Notes under the pieces: model-generated
Database searches by the model: none
Seen by the model: only the letters and a program-made list of their open reading frames with translations
Told to the model about the DNA's origin: nothing
Program-made: the position numbers and the translations under genes
From: Xiphophorus maculatus
Lineage: Eukaryota > Chordata > Actinopteri > Cyprinodontiformes > Poeciliidae
Direction: 5' to 3'
NCBI RefSeq assembly: GCF_002775205.1
Contig: NC_036460.1
Location: 1,425,056-1,489,055, forward strand
Length of the DNA: 64,000 nucleotides
Shown here: positions 1 to 12,100 of the stretch, piece by piece
Position numbering within the stretch: position 1 is the first letter of the stretch
How the letters are laid out: each line of letters begins with the position of its first letter

Positions 1-54
<54 letters not shown>
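1..54. repeat. (GT)n microsatellite
   Basis: The window opens inside a perfect GT dinucleotide run of about 27 units. Its true length is unknown because the window edge cuts it. It is simple-sequence DNA with no coding content. Confidence 0.97.
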
Positions 55-58
<4 letters not shown>

Positions 59-143
59 AGATGCTGATGCCGTTTCTCACCTTAAAAAGTCGATTCACTG
101 GAAACAAAAAGACGACTAATCAGCAGCAAGAGGAAGCATCTCA

Positions 144-144
<1 letters not shown>

Positions 145-199
<55 letters not shown>
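145..199. repeat. (CA)n microsatellite
   Basis: A nearly perfect CA run of roughly 26 units, only 90 bp from the GT run at the window start and in opposite repeat orientation on this strand. It creates a long His-Thr reading frame that is not a gene. Confidence 0.95.
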
Positions 200-200
<1 letters not shown>

Positions 201-2021
201 CATGACAACGTCATTCCATCTTAAAGGGGTCAAAGGTCAAGTTGCCATCAGTCAGCCCTTTCTAGTGGGACAGCAGCAGAAACAAAGCTGGTTGCCACGG
301 TTACGTTATCGGGTGTCGGCAGATTTGGATCCGAGTTTAACCCTGGTGCATTGTGGGTAAAGCGCCGTGCCCTCGGGTCGGTCTGCAGGCCGGTGATACG
401 GAAAGAGGGCGGAGCCACAGTTTGACCCGAGAGGCGGTTCTGTTATCGCTGGAAGGTTCTACTTCCTGAAGGAACAAACTGGGAGACATAAAGTTTGAAT
501 CTGATAGAGTGTGGCTCCTCCCTCTCAGAGTTTAGCCCCGCCCCTCAGAGTTTAGCTCCGCCCCCTGGGTTTGTTTCCTTTGCTTTACTGGTTCAGATCC
601 ACAATCAACAAATAAAACAAAACATTTATTTCCGACCCGGAGAATAAACAGAGAATGATGAAAATAAAGATCTAAATAAATTCAGTCCAGTAATATTTTC
701 ATTGAAATCGTCCTGGTACCGTCAAACAGTCGTTGTGGACGGTGATGCGGTCGCAGCTGTAGCAGTCAGTTACAACAAATCCAAAGAGGCCTCTGACTGA
801 AGACCGTCATGCCGAGCTAACAGCTCCATATCCAGGCAGCAGAGACAATATCCCACAGCAACCTGTCCTGGATGACTCCATCCGCTCTGCTGTTCCACCT
901 CCTTTGCTTTTGCTGCTCCTCTTTAAATCTGGCCGTGTTGGTTAGAAAGATGTTGGAGTAGGGGATATGTGACGTTTTTGTTTTGCTTTTCACTGTTAGC
1001 AGAGAAAAACAAAACAAAAAATGTACTAATGTAAGAGCAGAACCACTTCAACATGTTTTTATCAAGTAAGAGTAAAATAATGAAACTTTTATTTCATTAA
1101 AATAAAAGTTTTAATGAAACTTTATTAAAATGTTTCATTTAAAAGTTTGGTAAAAAGTATTTACAATACTTTTACAAAGTAAAAAGTAATGAAATTTTGG
1201 TATTTTAAGGACCAAATGACAATAATTCATATAAGTTACAAAAAAATAACAAAATCAGGCAAAATAAAATGTTTCCAAATCAGTTTCTCTCAGTAAGAAA
1301 ACATAAAACTTGAACATAACTGCAGCTGTGAGTCAGTCTGGTGGAGTTTTAGTAAAAACTTGTTTGATTTTCATTCAGTGGGAAGAAAATCCAAAAATTT
1401 TACTCAAGTAAGAGTAAAATGTAGTAAAAATACTCCTAAAGGTAAATTCTTTCCAAAAGGTTAGTGAAGCAAATGTAATGAGTAAATGTAACTAGTTAGA
1501 ACCCGACTCTACATGGATCCAATCAGGACAGAAACACAGATTTGAATCTAAACTCATCCGAGTCGTTTTGTTTTCTCTGTTAAATGTCGTCCACTGTCGC
1601 CACGGCGTCTTCCTCGTCGGCCATGTTTGTTTCCTCTGATCTCACATCCGACCTTGAGAGGTTTAACAAAATTTCCCGTCTGAATGTTTTGAGTGAAATT
1701 GGTTTGTATTTCCCTCCACACACTGTACAACCAAACCTGTTACAGCCAAGATGATTTATTATCAGGTTTTGAAAACTGGCCGACAGTTTTTAAACCAGGC
1801 TTTACAAAAACATTCAGTACCACTTCCACCTGTGAGTCCAACTGAAGCAACCTGTAGATGCATTAATCCAACAGTAGGTGGCACTATAAACAGGTCAGGA
1901 CTCTTAGGGTTGGTTCTGTTGAGAAGCTATGAGTGGTCATCATCTTCCTCCAGCCATCCTTAAACTAAGAAGAGAAATGATCATTCTCCAGCTAACAGCT
2001 GCACAGAATCCAGAACCAGAG

Positions 2022-2025
<4 letters not shown>
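200..2025. other. Intergenic stretch, no gene recognised
   Basis: No exon with conserved content was recognised. From about 1020 to 1500 the sequence is AT-rich and repeats the words aaagt and gtaaaa. A segment at about 1560-1740 resembles one at about 10800-10985 inside ece2 intron 1 (shared words ggccatgtttgttt, aaaatttccc, accaaacc), so it looks like a decayed dispersed repeat of unknown class. Confidence 0.5.
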
Positions 2026-2085
<60 letters not shown>

Positions 2086-2405
2086 ACAAAGGAAACACCG
2101 TAAAGTCAACAACTGAACAAACATTACATTTTGGTGAGTGACATCATCAAAATCATTGATACCCATCAAACATATTGATTACTGTTCCATTGATTATGGT
2201 TCAGAATCGACTCTGACAAGGATTTTAGTCTGAAGTTGAAGGAACTCAGTGTTTCTGCTGTTCTGCAGTTTTCTGGAAGTTTTCTCCAGATTTGTGGTGC
2301 ATAGAAGCTGAATGTTGCTTCTCCATGTTTCGTTCTGGTTCTGATGCAGAGCAGAACCAGAACCAGAACCAGGAGACCTGAGAGGGCTGACAGGTTGATA
2401 GATTG
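2026..2405 (-). mobile_element. 3' fragment of an L2-like LINE with (ATTG)n tail
   Basis: On the minus strand a short frame carries words typical of the C-terminus of fish L2-like ORF2 (FSFYAPQIW, LPENCRTAETLSSF). The same words, diverged, recur in the copies at 36690-36990 and 43740-43920. On the plus strand the fragment abuts an (AATC)n run at 2027-2082, which fits the short tandem tail that ends this kind of LINE (ATTG on the minus strand). It is a 5'-truncated dead copy. Confidence 0.75.
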
Positions 2406-3286
2406 ATCCAAATATCAACGATGAAAAAGGTCAGGAAGGTGAAATCAGAGCTAACGTTCGATCAGTTAGAGGCCATGAAGCCTGAAAACCCAAACCCGGT
2501 TCCTCTGTTCTCCGCTGAGACCCAAACGGCCTTCAGATGTCAGCAGGCTGTTTGTGTTTCTGCATTTTTCTGTCAAACTGCAGAAGACGAGGCGCGCGCT
2601 CTGACAGGTGAGGATGATTCAGCTTCCTGTCGCCTCCGTCTCTCTGAGAACAAAAAGCTGCAAGAGCGAGACGGCGCCACCGCGAAGGTTTTCATCTTCG
2701 TCTCTTTCAGAGACGCAGCTGCGGCTTTTCTTCTGCCGAACGACAAGGTGACGATGAAGAGCTGCTCTTTCACGAGTTCCTGCTGACGGCGCCTTGGGAA
2801 GCAGCAGAGGATGGAAGGAGGAAGAATGAGGGGCTGGGAGGAGCTGCTGCTGCTCCACAGATTTCAGGATGCTTCATTAAAACGATGCGTGTGTCTGATC
2901 CTCGTCCTCTGAGTGACTTCAGCTGAGTTCTGGTCCAAACCAAACCCAACCAGGTCAGAACATCAGGCTTCATCGCTGTGGGTTGTGTCCAGAACCCGCG
3001 ACACCGTGGAGCTGAAGGAGCACGCTCCGACGTCAGAGAGGAAAACAGGGACACTGAAGACCTCCTAGTGCAAGACTGAGTCCAGACCAAGACCAGAATA
3101 TATCGAGTCCAAGTCGATACCAAGACGGTATGGGCTGAGAGCGAGACTGAGGGAGACCAGAACCAAACTGAAGACTTTCAGGAAATAAGACACGTCGAGT
3201 TCACTAACAGGAAAATATTTCACAATTTGACTCTGAAAATAAGGAGTCAAGCCCTCGATACTGATTAGTGACCCGATCCACTGCAC

Positions 3287-3352
3287 CAGCTGCTGCAGCG
3301 GATCAGAACCGAACATCTCCAGCTGCTGCAGCGGATCAGAACCGAACATCTC
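3287..3352. repeat. 33-bp direct duplication
   Basis: Two adjacent copies of a 33-bp unit containing agctgctgcagcggatcag. They lie in otherwise unassigned intergenic sequence and look like a simple local duplication. Confidence 0.85.
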
Positions 3353-4319
3353 CCGGTCCAACAGTTTGCTGTTTTAACACTTCCAGAACCAACCGCCGTC
3401 TCATCACCAGTCCGACCGTCGGACTGACTAAATATTTATAAAATGTAGCCCTGAGTTAAACGTTTAATTAGCAAACTAAAAGTTGAGTTTAACTAAATAA
3501 ATAATTCTGATTATATGTTTAGTTTCAAACTGTGAAAATATGACTCTGAAGATTAAACCATTGTTTTAGCCTGAATAACTCAAATTATTGCTGTTGTTTG
3601 ACTGTAAGTTTATTATGTCCAGTAGGTGGAGCTGTTTCCACATGTATTGGACTCATCTGACCTCTGACCCCCACTCTTTTTCTCACCTTTAAAAGCTATG
3701 AAGCCTAAACTCTCTGATTACCTCCAGGTCTGAGTTCGTCTGCAGCAACAGCAGATTTATTCTTCTTCTCCTGTTTCTTCTTCTTCTTCTGCAGAACTTT
3801 TCCTCAGACTCAGCAGCTGCAGGACGACGAGCCGCTGATGTTTCCTGTCAGAGAAGATGAAGATCCTTCTGAGGATGAGGAGGATCGACTCAGATGAATA
3901 AAGCTGCTGAGAAGCTTCCTGATCTTCAGACTGCGCTGTGGGTCTGTGACCAGCAGGGGGAGCTGCAAGGCAACACTTAGATTTTACTGATTCACATCTA
4001 ATCAGCCAATGAGCTGCAGGAAAACAGGTCAGGACCAAAAACTGATTTAGTTAGCAGACTAAATATTTAGCTTTAAACTGAATATTCAGCTTGCTAAGTA
4101 TTTTGTTTGAAGCTAAATATTTATCTCACTAGCTTAATATTTAGCTAGAGAGATAAACACTCAGCTTCAGACATTTATCTTGGATCTAAATATTTAGCTT
4201 TAAGCTAATTCTGCTAACGCTAATGCTTAAATATTTTTCACCAGAATCTCCTCTGGAACTCAAACATGAAACATAAAATGACCAAGAAAAGATTGTCTTT
4301 TTTATCAGACAAATATATT

Positions 4320-4618
4320 TTTATTCAGTTTAAACAACATTAAATATATTTTTAAGACTCAGTCTGAAGGTTTCCATCGGCGCAGTTCCACCTTTCTGCC
4401 GGCAGGGGGCAGAACTGTTTATGCTTCTGGATCATCTCAGAGGCTCCTGACGGAATCCCCCTGATGCCTTCAGGTGCAATCAGGATATTTATGCATCCCG
4501 CTGGGTTACAATCCTCCCTGCTGCAGAGCCGCACCTGTTCAGGTAACAGGAAGCAGGAAGTAGGAAGCAGGAAGTAACCGCTCTGACACGTCGGACAGGT
4601 GGTTTCCTGCAGAAACAC
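4320..4618 (-). CDS. Possible minus-strand terminal exon, unrecognised
   Basis: The minus-strand frame 4352-4618 (88 codons, stop at its low-coordinate end) is Cys- and Pro-rich (words TCPTCQSG, RLCSREDCNP, PAERWNCADG). A consensus AATAAA on the minus strand (plus 4320-4325) lies just after the stop, and acceptor-like ctgcag/aacag words lie inside. That is what a last exon looks like, but I recognise no family. Short tandem words (ggaagcagg) nearby suggest low complexity. It could equally be chance. Confidence 0.2.
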
Positions 4619-4624
4619 GGTTGG

Positions 4625-5780
4625 AGCTCAGAACAGAACTCTGCAGAACCTTCAACTCAAACCAGAACAATCAGCTGCCCGACAGGCTGCAAGTTCAAAT
4701 CCCTGCCAAGGCCCTGGTTCTGGTTCTGGTCCAAGGCCCTGACCAGGTCCTGGTTCTGGTGCTGGTTCTGGTTCCAGTCCACTGTCAGCTGAGAAACCCC
4801 AACTTTCTCCTCATGATGACTATCAACAAAGATGGAGTCAGAAGGAAAATATTAAAAACAAATAAAATGAAGATTTACTGGAAGAAAACAGAATTATGGA
4901 GCAAAACATGAGAAAATCAGAATTAAATCAGAATAACATCAGAATAACAGAATAACATCAGAATTAAATCAGAATTAAATCAGAATAACATCAGGTTCTA
5001 ACCAAGAATATAAAAAATAAAAACAAGAAAAAATACAACAGAATAAAAACTAAAACAAATCACTTTGCAAGTGTGACCGGTGGACTTCTGCTTTGTGTGT
5101 TTATAGGACAAACCATAAAAACACCGAGTCTGGGTTTGGAGGCGGACTCCGTTTATTCAGCCTGTCAATCAGGAGATATTAGCATTAGCACGTAGCATGT
5201 GCTCCAGTTCTCCAACCCGATCTCTTCCCAGTGGAACGATTAACAAAAGGGAAGAAGAAATGAACAACTTAACATTTATAATGGTGCTGGAGGACCCCAA
5301 ACAAAAGAAGAAGAAAGTAGGGCGGAGCTGGAGGACCAAACCCCTCATAGCAGACACAGAGGAACACAAAGACAGACAAGTATAAGTGGACAAATAAATT
5401 AAAGAAAACATTTTGTGAAAATATACAACAATATAGACCCAGTTACACATGTGAAAATAAACGAACAAACAGATAAAGACAGAACTGAATCAGGATATAA
5501 AAACAGGAATAAAGTCTGGATTCAATTATAAATGAATAAATAAAAATATAGTATAAAGACAAAGGTTTAAATAGGACAAACTCCAGGTCAGAATGAAGGG
5601 AATAAAATCAAGATTAAATCAATAAACTAAAAATAACAAATTATAAATAAATGAAAAAAGAGGAAAGTTGGGAGGAAAATCATGAAAAAATTAGAACCTC
5701 AGTAGAACTTCAGGTTCTGACCATCAATGCATAGATCCAACTGACCCGGATCCACCAGAACCAGAACAGATACATAGATA
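4625..5780. other. Intergenic stretch, no gene recognised
   Basis: Contains simple repeats: ggttctggt runs around 4710-4770 and an array of short catcagaataa-type words at about 4917-4995. The rest is A-rich sequence. No conserved coding content was seen. Confidence 0.5.
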
Positions 5781-5789
5781 GATGTGGGA

Positions 5790-6100
5790 GCTGGAGGAGG
5801 TGACGTAGGCCGTGTGATGACGTCAGTCCCCGTGTGTCTCGGGGTGTGTTTGTTTGTGAGAGGAAGCGGCTGGTTGGATGTTGGGCGGGGTCTGAGGAGT
5901 CACGGAGAGGCAGAGGAGAGGAGAGAGCAGAAACCCGTCCTGATCCCGATCCCGGTCCCGGTTCTGCTCCCGGTCCCGATCCCGGTTCTGTTCCAGCGGC
6001 AGCGGCGGACACACCGACCCAGCGGAGGCAGCGGACAGGCGGACAGCCCGGGGAGGATGGGCCTGCCGTAGCGCGCTGCTCTCCGGCTCGCAGCTCCAGG
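5790..6100 (+). promoter_or_regulatory. ece2: GC-rich 5' region and probable 5' UTR of ece2
   Basis: GC content and CpG density rise sharply compared with both flanks, ending at the ece2 start codon at 6101. The stretch at about 5940-5990 is a degenerate tandem of cccggtcccgat-type units. No TATA box was seen. A CpG-rich promoter and 5' leader is the natural reading, but no transcription start can be placed. The frame of the start codon is open upstream to an ATG at 5834 without a stop. Confidence 0.55.
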
Positions 6101-6133
6101 ATGAGCGTAGCGCTGCAGGACCTCCGGAACACC
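6101..6133 (+). CDS. ece2: ece2 coding exon 1 (start choice)
   Basis: This 33-nt exon encodes [11 protein letters not shown] and ends at a gtgaga donor in phase 0. It matches the start of a mammalian ECE2 isoform (MNVALQEL...), which is why I chose this ATG. Its context has A at -3. The next exon also begins with an in-frame ATG immediately after its acceptor (13158), so a shorter product starting MSSYKRATL is possible from another promoter. Confidence 0.85.
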
Positions 6134-9100
6134 GTGAGAGACACGCACACGCGCACACCGGCACGCGCACACATGCACGCGCAGATACGCACGCGTTCAC
6201 CGGTCCGCGTGACCGTCACAGCGCACGCGCTGAGGATGCTGATCAGCTGTCAGTCACTGAGATTGATTAGCGCGGAGCTTCCGGCCTGTAATCACCTTCC
6301 CGGTGACGTCACTGAGCAGCTAGATGACGTCAGATCAGAGCTTGACCTTCTTCAGCAGAGTCTCAGGTGATGCTGGGATGGTTTCCTGCAGGGTCTCCTC
6401 AGCAGAACAGGTTCTGGTTCTGGTTCTGGAACCAGAGGACCTGGAGGACATTCCCACAGGAAGTCCAGCTCCAGGAAGTCCAGCTGCTGGTTTCCAGGTT
6501 GGACCAAGGCTCTGAGACAAACCGGTTCGGCTGGTTTCAAACTGGACCAGAACCTCCTCGCTGCTGGCAGGAAGTGGATCTGAATAAAAACGGCTGTTTG
6601 CAGTAAAAGATCCAGAACGACTCCAGGAGTCCAAACACTTGGCCAGGTGGGACTCCAGGAGCATCAAACATTAAAACTTAAAACCGTGTCTTTATCGTGT
6701 ATTTAATACAAATAACTCATCTTTTCATTATTTGATATTTTTATTACAAACATTAATATAAGCCTACGATCATGAAAAGGTTTTAACTTTAAACTTTCAA
6801 AATAATGAACAGATTTTCACTCGCTGAATGTTTTCATTTCTCTCTAAAATACTTTATTCCTCATCTTGATACATTTTAGAGTCTGTACTTTAAGACATAA
6901 CATCAAATTTAAAAAACATGAAAAGTTAAACAAAAGTTTCTCAACGCCTGTGGTTGTACAGCTGTTGAATGTCTCTGATGTAAAGGAGCAGAAAATTTTA
7001 AGAAAATTTAGCTTAAAATGGTAAAATCTTATTTTGCTAGAAGAAATAAAACTCCCCGGAGAATTCATTAAACGGTCGGAGACGGTGCAGGAAACAGCCA
7101 TCAATGACGGCAGAAACATCCTGTTAAAGTAAATATTCCTGCAGCAGCCGTTTAGAATACAATAGAATAGAATAGAAATTATTGATTCCCAAGGGGAAAT
7201 TGCTTATTTGTTGAAAGCTACTCCATCTTAGGTAATAAATACAAAGTTTATAAATATATCTATATACCTAAGAGTAATAATTTCAAAATGACTGGATATA
7301 AATAAACAAATAAATAAATAAAGAAAGAACAATCACATGCAATATATTAATTAATAAATAACCTATAAGTGAGCGCAGAAATTTTTTTTTATCAATTAGC
7401 ACAAACTTGGGCATCATAAAGCCTGATGGCAACAGGCAGAAATGACTTCCTGTGGCGTTCTGTGCTGCACTTTGGCTAAATGAATCTGTGGCTGCCGGTG
7501 CTCCTGTGTCCAGCCAGCAAGTCATGGAGCCGATGTCCAAGTAATCCGTAATCACAGCTGTCCAAGATGACCTGCATGTTGGACAGGATCCTTCTTTCTG
7601 ACACTGATAGATATAACGCTGATATTACTGTGGAAAATATTTCATCTGGTTGAAACATGAAGTTGTGTCTGTGGAGCATCAGCGCTGCAGGACAGGGACA
7701 GGCTGCAGCCTCGTGGCCCCAACGTACCGGGGGCCCCAATGTACCCGAGGCCCCAACGTACCGGGGGCCCCAACGTACCGGGGGCCCCAGTAAAGTTGTG
7801 ATAAATTATTTTGGTCATGCGATCTGAGAGCTGTTTTGGTGTAAAATCTGTTTTTAAAAGACAAACAACGGTGAACTTGTTGCTTGTGGCAACAAGATTT
7901 CCACCATAAAAAAAAAGCTCCAAATACGGCAAGCCAGTTTATCATTTAGTGTCCTGACGTTTTTTGTGCAGGTCTAACTCAGCTGGATTCTGGTTGTTGT
8001 TTAATTTTAGCTGGTTTAAAATTTGTTTTAAACCGCGGCGTCCTTAGAAGGAGAAAATCTGCTCAATTATTTTGCCATGTGAACTAGAAATTAATTACAC
8101 AGGACGTTTTATGTCGGGGTGTCAGGAGGAAAAGGAGCTTCATGCAAATGCATGCCACACTTTTCAAATTACACATTGTTAAAAATGTTGTTTTGATTCC
8201 ATATCACAGTTCAGTTCAGGGTTTGGAAACTTTCTCTGCAGAGAGAAGGTCAGCTTTGACTTCAGAGGTTTGGTGAACGTGTCACAGAGAGGGTAGGAAT
8301 ACTTTCTGGCTGCTGTGCTCCTCCCTCCCCCAGGAGAAGCTTTAACTCCCTCCTGAGGCCCTCGGGTCAGGAGGTTAATGCGTTCCTCTCAGATGCGGCG
8401 CTCCCTGGAGTTCCTGCTAATTAAAGCCATCGTTCCCAGCAGGAAATGAAACTTCCTGAATCAGTGCTCGGCGACATGTTGAGAGCAGAGAAACCTGCAG
8501 AGCTTACCGGAACAACCTGTCGGGCCCGTTCAGGCTCCGTCTCCACCGTCTCAACGAGTCTCTGCCTGCAGGTTCAGGAAATGAACCGAACACTTACTGA
8601 CCAACTGGGACCGGTTTCATTAGAACCGGAGGGGCAGCAGGAACACATAAACCCATGACTGTCGCTAATAAACTCAATCTAATCAAGCTTCGTATGTTTC
8701 TGGTGATGATATTAAAACTCATCTCCATGAGAGAAAAATATTTCCCAACAGAGCCACGCAGCAGCACGGGATCCATTCAGCTGCAACTTCAGAACCAGTT
8801 CTCATCACAACTTCTCTTCAGATCCACCATCAGACACAGAACCAGAACCTTTTGCTGCCTTCACACACGATCTCTACTGACACCCAACAGCTTCATCTCC
8901 TCTGGGATGCTGACATGTTTTTAGAGAAGTTTCTGACCAATTCTGAGGTCAGACACTGATGTTGGGCAAGAACTCACAGCGTGTTTCTATGGAAGCATTT
9001 AACTGCTACAGCTGGAAAATAAATTCAGTAGCAATGCAATGAGAAACTTTCTCATTAAAATGAGACAACTTCATGTCATTGTAGTGTACAAGTTTCTCAA

Positions 9101-12100
9101 TGTAACAAGATATAAAAATATCACAACACAACTTGTTAAAAAGCCATTAAGAGACTCGCCAAGACTTTCCTTCTTATCACCCCGTTTCTTCTAAAAAGTC
9201 CAAGAGTTGTTTCTGTTTTACTACTGTGGTCTATCTTGTTTAACATAGAAAATATTTTTGGTTTTCTTGAGATATAAATCTAGTTATAATGAGATACTGC
9301 TCCTGTATCTGGTAGTTAAAGGCTTCCGTACATTTCCACTATACAAACTCTCATTCTTGAACTGGTTTGAGTTTGGATACCTTTGAACTTTGGTGCCCAT
9401 TTCTGCCAGTTTGGGGAAACCAGCCTGTGTCAGTGGGAGTTACACAACACGTTGGTGAACGTGGTAGCAAGATGGCGGCACTAACTAAACTGTAAGCGTT
9501 ACTGCTTTGTTGACATATTTTAATTTAATTTAATAACTCTTGCTGCACATGGCACGGAGGATAATGTCACAAATCAACAGAGATGTTGATGACTTAGCTT
9601 GGTGCTGTGTGAACTTGAACCCGGTTTCTATGCTAGCTGTTTCAAACTTTTGTAAATCTATGAAGCCCAACCAGGTCTCTTACGTTCACAGACAGTTAGC
9701 TCGAACAAGTAAACGCCATGAATAAACTGGCAAAACAACTTAGGAAAACTTTTGGAAAACAACTTCATTCACTCTGTTCAAGAGATGATCTTAGATCTTC
9801 CTGCCGTGTGTTCAAGTGATCTGGGGCCTCATTCATAAAACACTGCGCAGTTTTCACACTAAAACTTGCTGTATGGAAAAATTTAGAAAAGTGCGGCGCA
9901 CAAAAAAACCCAGATGCATAAAGCCGCGGGTGCGCACCTTTCCTTTATAAATCCTGATTTGTGGGAAACAGAGCAGCTGCTGCTCCGCCTGTCGCCTCCA
10001 TAAATACATATTAATGTAAATTAGTATAAATATCTGGAAGTCTGCCGCTGCGTGAAGCAGTAACCATGGCAACGTCCTTGTTTGTAGCAGTATTAGTATT
10101 TATAATAATAATAATTATATATTTTATTTAAAAGGTGCTTTGAGGATACATAATGTCACCTCACAAAATAAAAATACATTTTAAAGAAAAAAAAATCCAA
10201 ATTAAAAAAATAAAGATATCCTGCACATGCCTGTTTGAGCAGCAGAACGTTCAGCTGGATTTAAAGACAGACAGAGAGTCTCTGAATGGGAATGTGGACG
10301 ATTATTATAAATACTAGAGGCTTCATGTCCAGAAGGCGCATTCACAAAGCGGGCGGCTCGACTGAAGGATGACTCCAGCTGGACCGGTACTGGTACCTGT
10401 ACTGCACGGCTCTTTTGCTCAGAGCTCCAGGATGATCAGGATGAGCAATCTAAACGCTCATAAACCTTCATCAACATTTCCCAGCAGATCAGTATGATCT
10501 CTGAACAATCGCTCCCTCTCATCCTTCCATTGGCGATGTTCTCCATCAGAGCCAGAGCTCCACAATTATATGGCTCACCTTTACACAGCTATGTGTGATT
10601 GCATACACGCCTTGATCACCTTAAAAATTACCAAACCTGTTGATGTGGTGTTCCCCCAAGGTCAAACAAGAATGCAGCCTGTTGAATGTGATGCGAAGCC
10701 AATCAGATGGTGAGACGGAAACATGGACGGCAATCCAAAACACACAAAAAACAAACCAACTGCCATGGAGAACCAGGGAGTCCAGTGGAAGTCGGAGATC
10801 ATCCAAGATCTCTTTGTATTGTTGTCCACTGATTATTGCCATGGGCGGCCATGTTTGTTTACTCTGAACTCACTTTTGATCTTGAGGAGTTTTTTAAAAT
10901 TTCCCATCTGACTGAGTGGTGGTGATTGAAATCGGTCGGTGTGTTGCGTGTTGTCACATTGTGCGACCAAACCACCAGGGAGGCCAGTGGAAGTCGGAGA
11001 TCATCCGAGACATTAGTTTTGTTTTTCTCTGTGAATATCGTCCACTATCGCCATTTCTTTCTTTCTGTTCCATCTCACAGTTTTGGAAATGAACAATGGC
11101 TGATGTGACATCAGCAGCAGTGCATTATATGTCGCAGACTGCACACGTGACCTCTACATGTCCGGTTTCCAACGTAGACACGTAATCACAGATAAGGATT
11201 CTCAAATCTCCACTTAGGGCAGAGTTTTTATTAATGAGTGTTATTAGTTATATTACATAGAGTTTACATGTGGATGGATATGGAAGAAAGGGAATTGTCA
11301 CTTTTCCACAGGTTTTTTTACTTTTTTTCTCAGAGTTTTGACTTTTTCTCAGAATTTTTTACATTTACTCAAGATTTTGACTTTAATCTACTGAAATCAA
11401 AAGTTAGAATTGTGATTTTAAAAGGACTTCTCTTTTCCAATGGCTCTCTTCCTCCTCTGTAGGTGGATCTGTAAGTTTTTATAACTTTGGAAAAGCTGGA
11501 AAAACTTTGGTTTCTGTAGATGTTTAGCACCAGAACCTGATGGATCTGGTTCCGGTGTCTCAGAGCTGCAAGATCTTGGGTTTTTCCTGCCGTATTTGTC
11601 TCAGGTCAGAGTATGGAGGCTGGAAGGGGACAAAGAGCAGACAGACAGATGTTATATAAGCTGCAGAGGACTCCATTAGAGCTGAATGGAGATGATTCAC
11701 ACACATTATCTAATTACACACACACACACAATGACATCAGGCTTCACAGGGAGAGACAACACACACTCCCATCTCCTGGCAACCTGATCGCTGACCCCCC
11801 CCACTCTGCGTGCGTCATCAATTAAAGAGAACACAGCGGGGCAAGTGACACAAAAGGAGAGAGAGAGGGAGACAGGTTTCAGTGTGGGTCCTGAGGAAGG
11901 AAACAGTTGGAAACCTTTTGTTTCCTGCAGGACACCGACGCTCTGCAGGCCGACGGGAAGCTGTGCTGCAGGACCTGCTGCAGCAGTGTGCTCTGCAAGC
12001 TGCTGCCGCCGCCGAGGCCTCCAAGGCCACGCACTGCCGCTCACTGCCGCCACAGCTTCACATAGAGCTAAATTATTCACATATAGAGTTAAAAAGCCAA

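Noticed and set aside
1..360. 99-codon frame over the CA repeat
   Set aside because: The His-Thr run is just the translation of the microsatellite.
5710..6219. 169-codon minus-strand frame over the ece2 5' region
   Set aside because: It arises from the GC-rich tandem and CA/CG repeat; the real signal here is the ece2 first exon on the plus strand.
7715..7789. CRISPR-like short regular repeats
   Set aside because: The units are directly adjacent without unique spacers, and the genome is vertebrate. It is a minisatellite.
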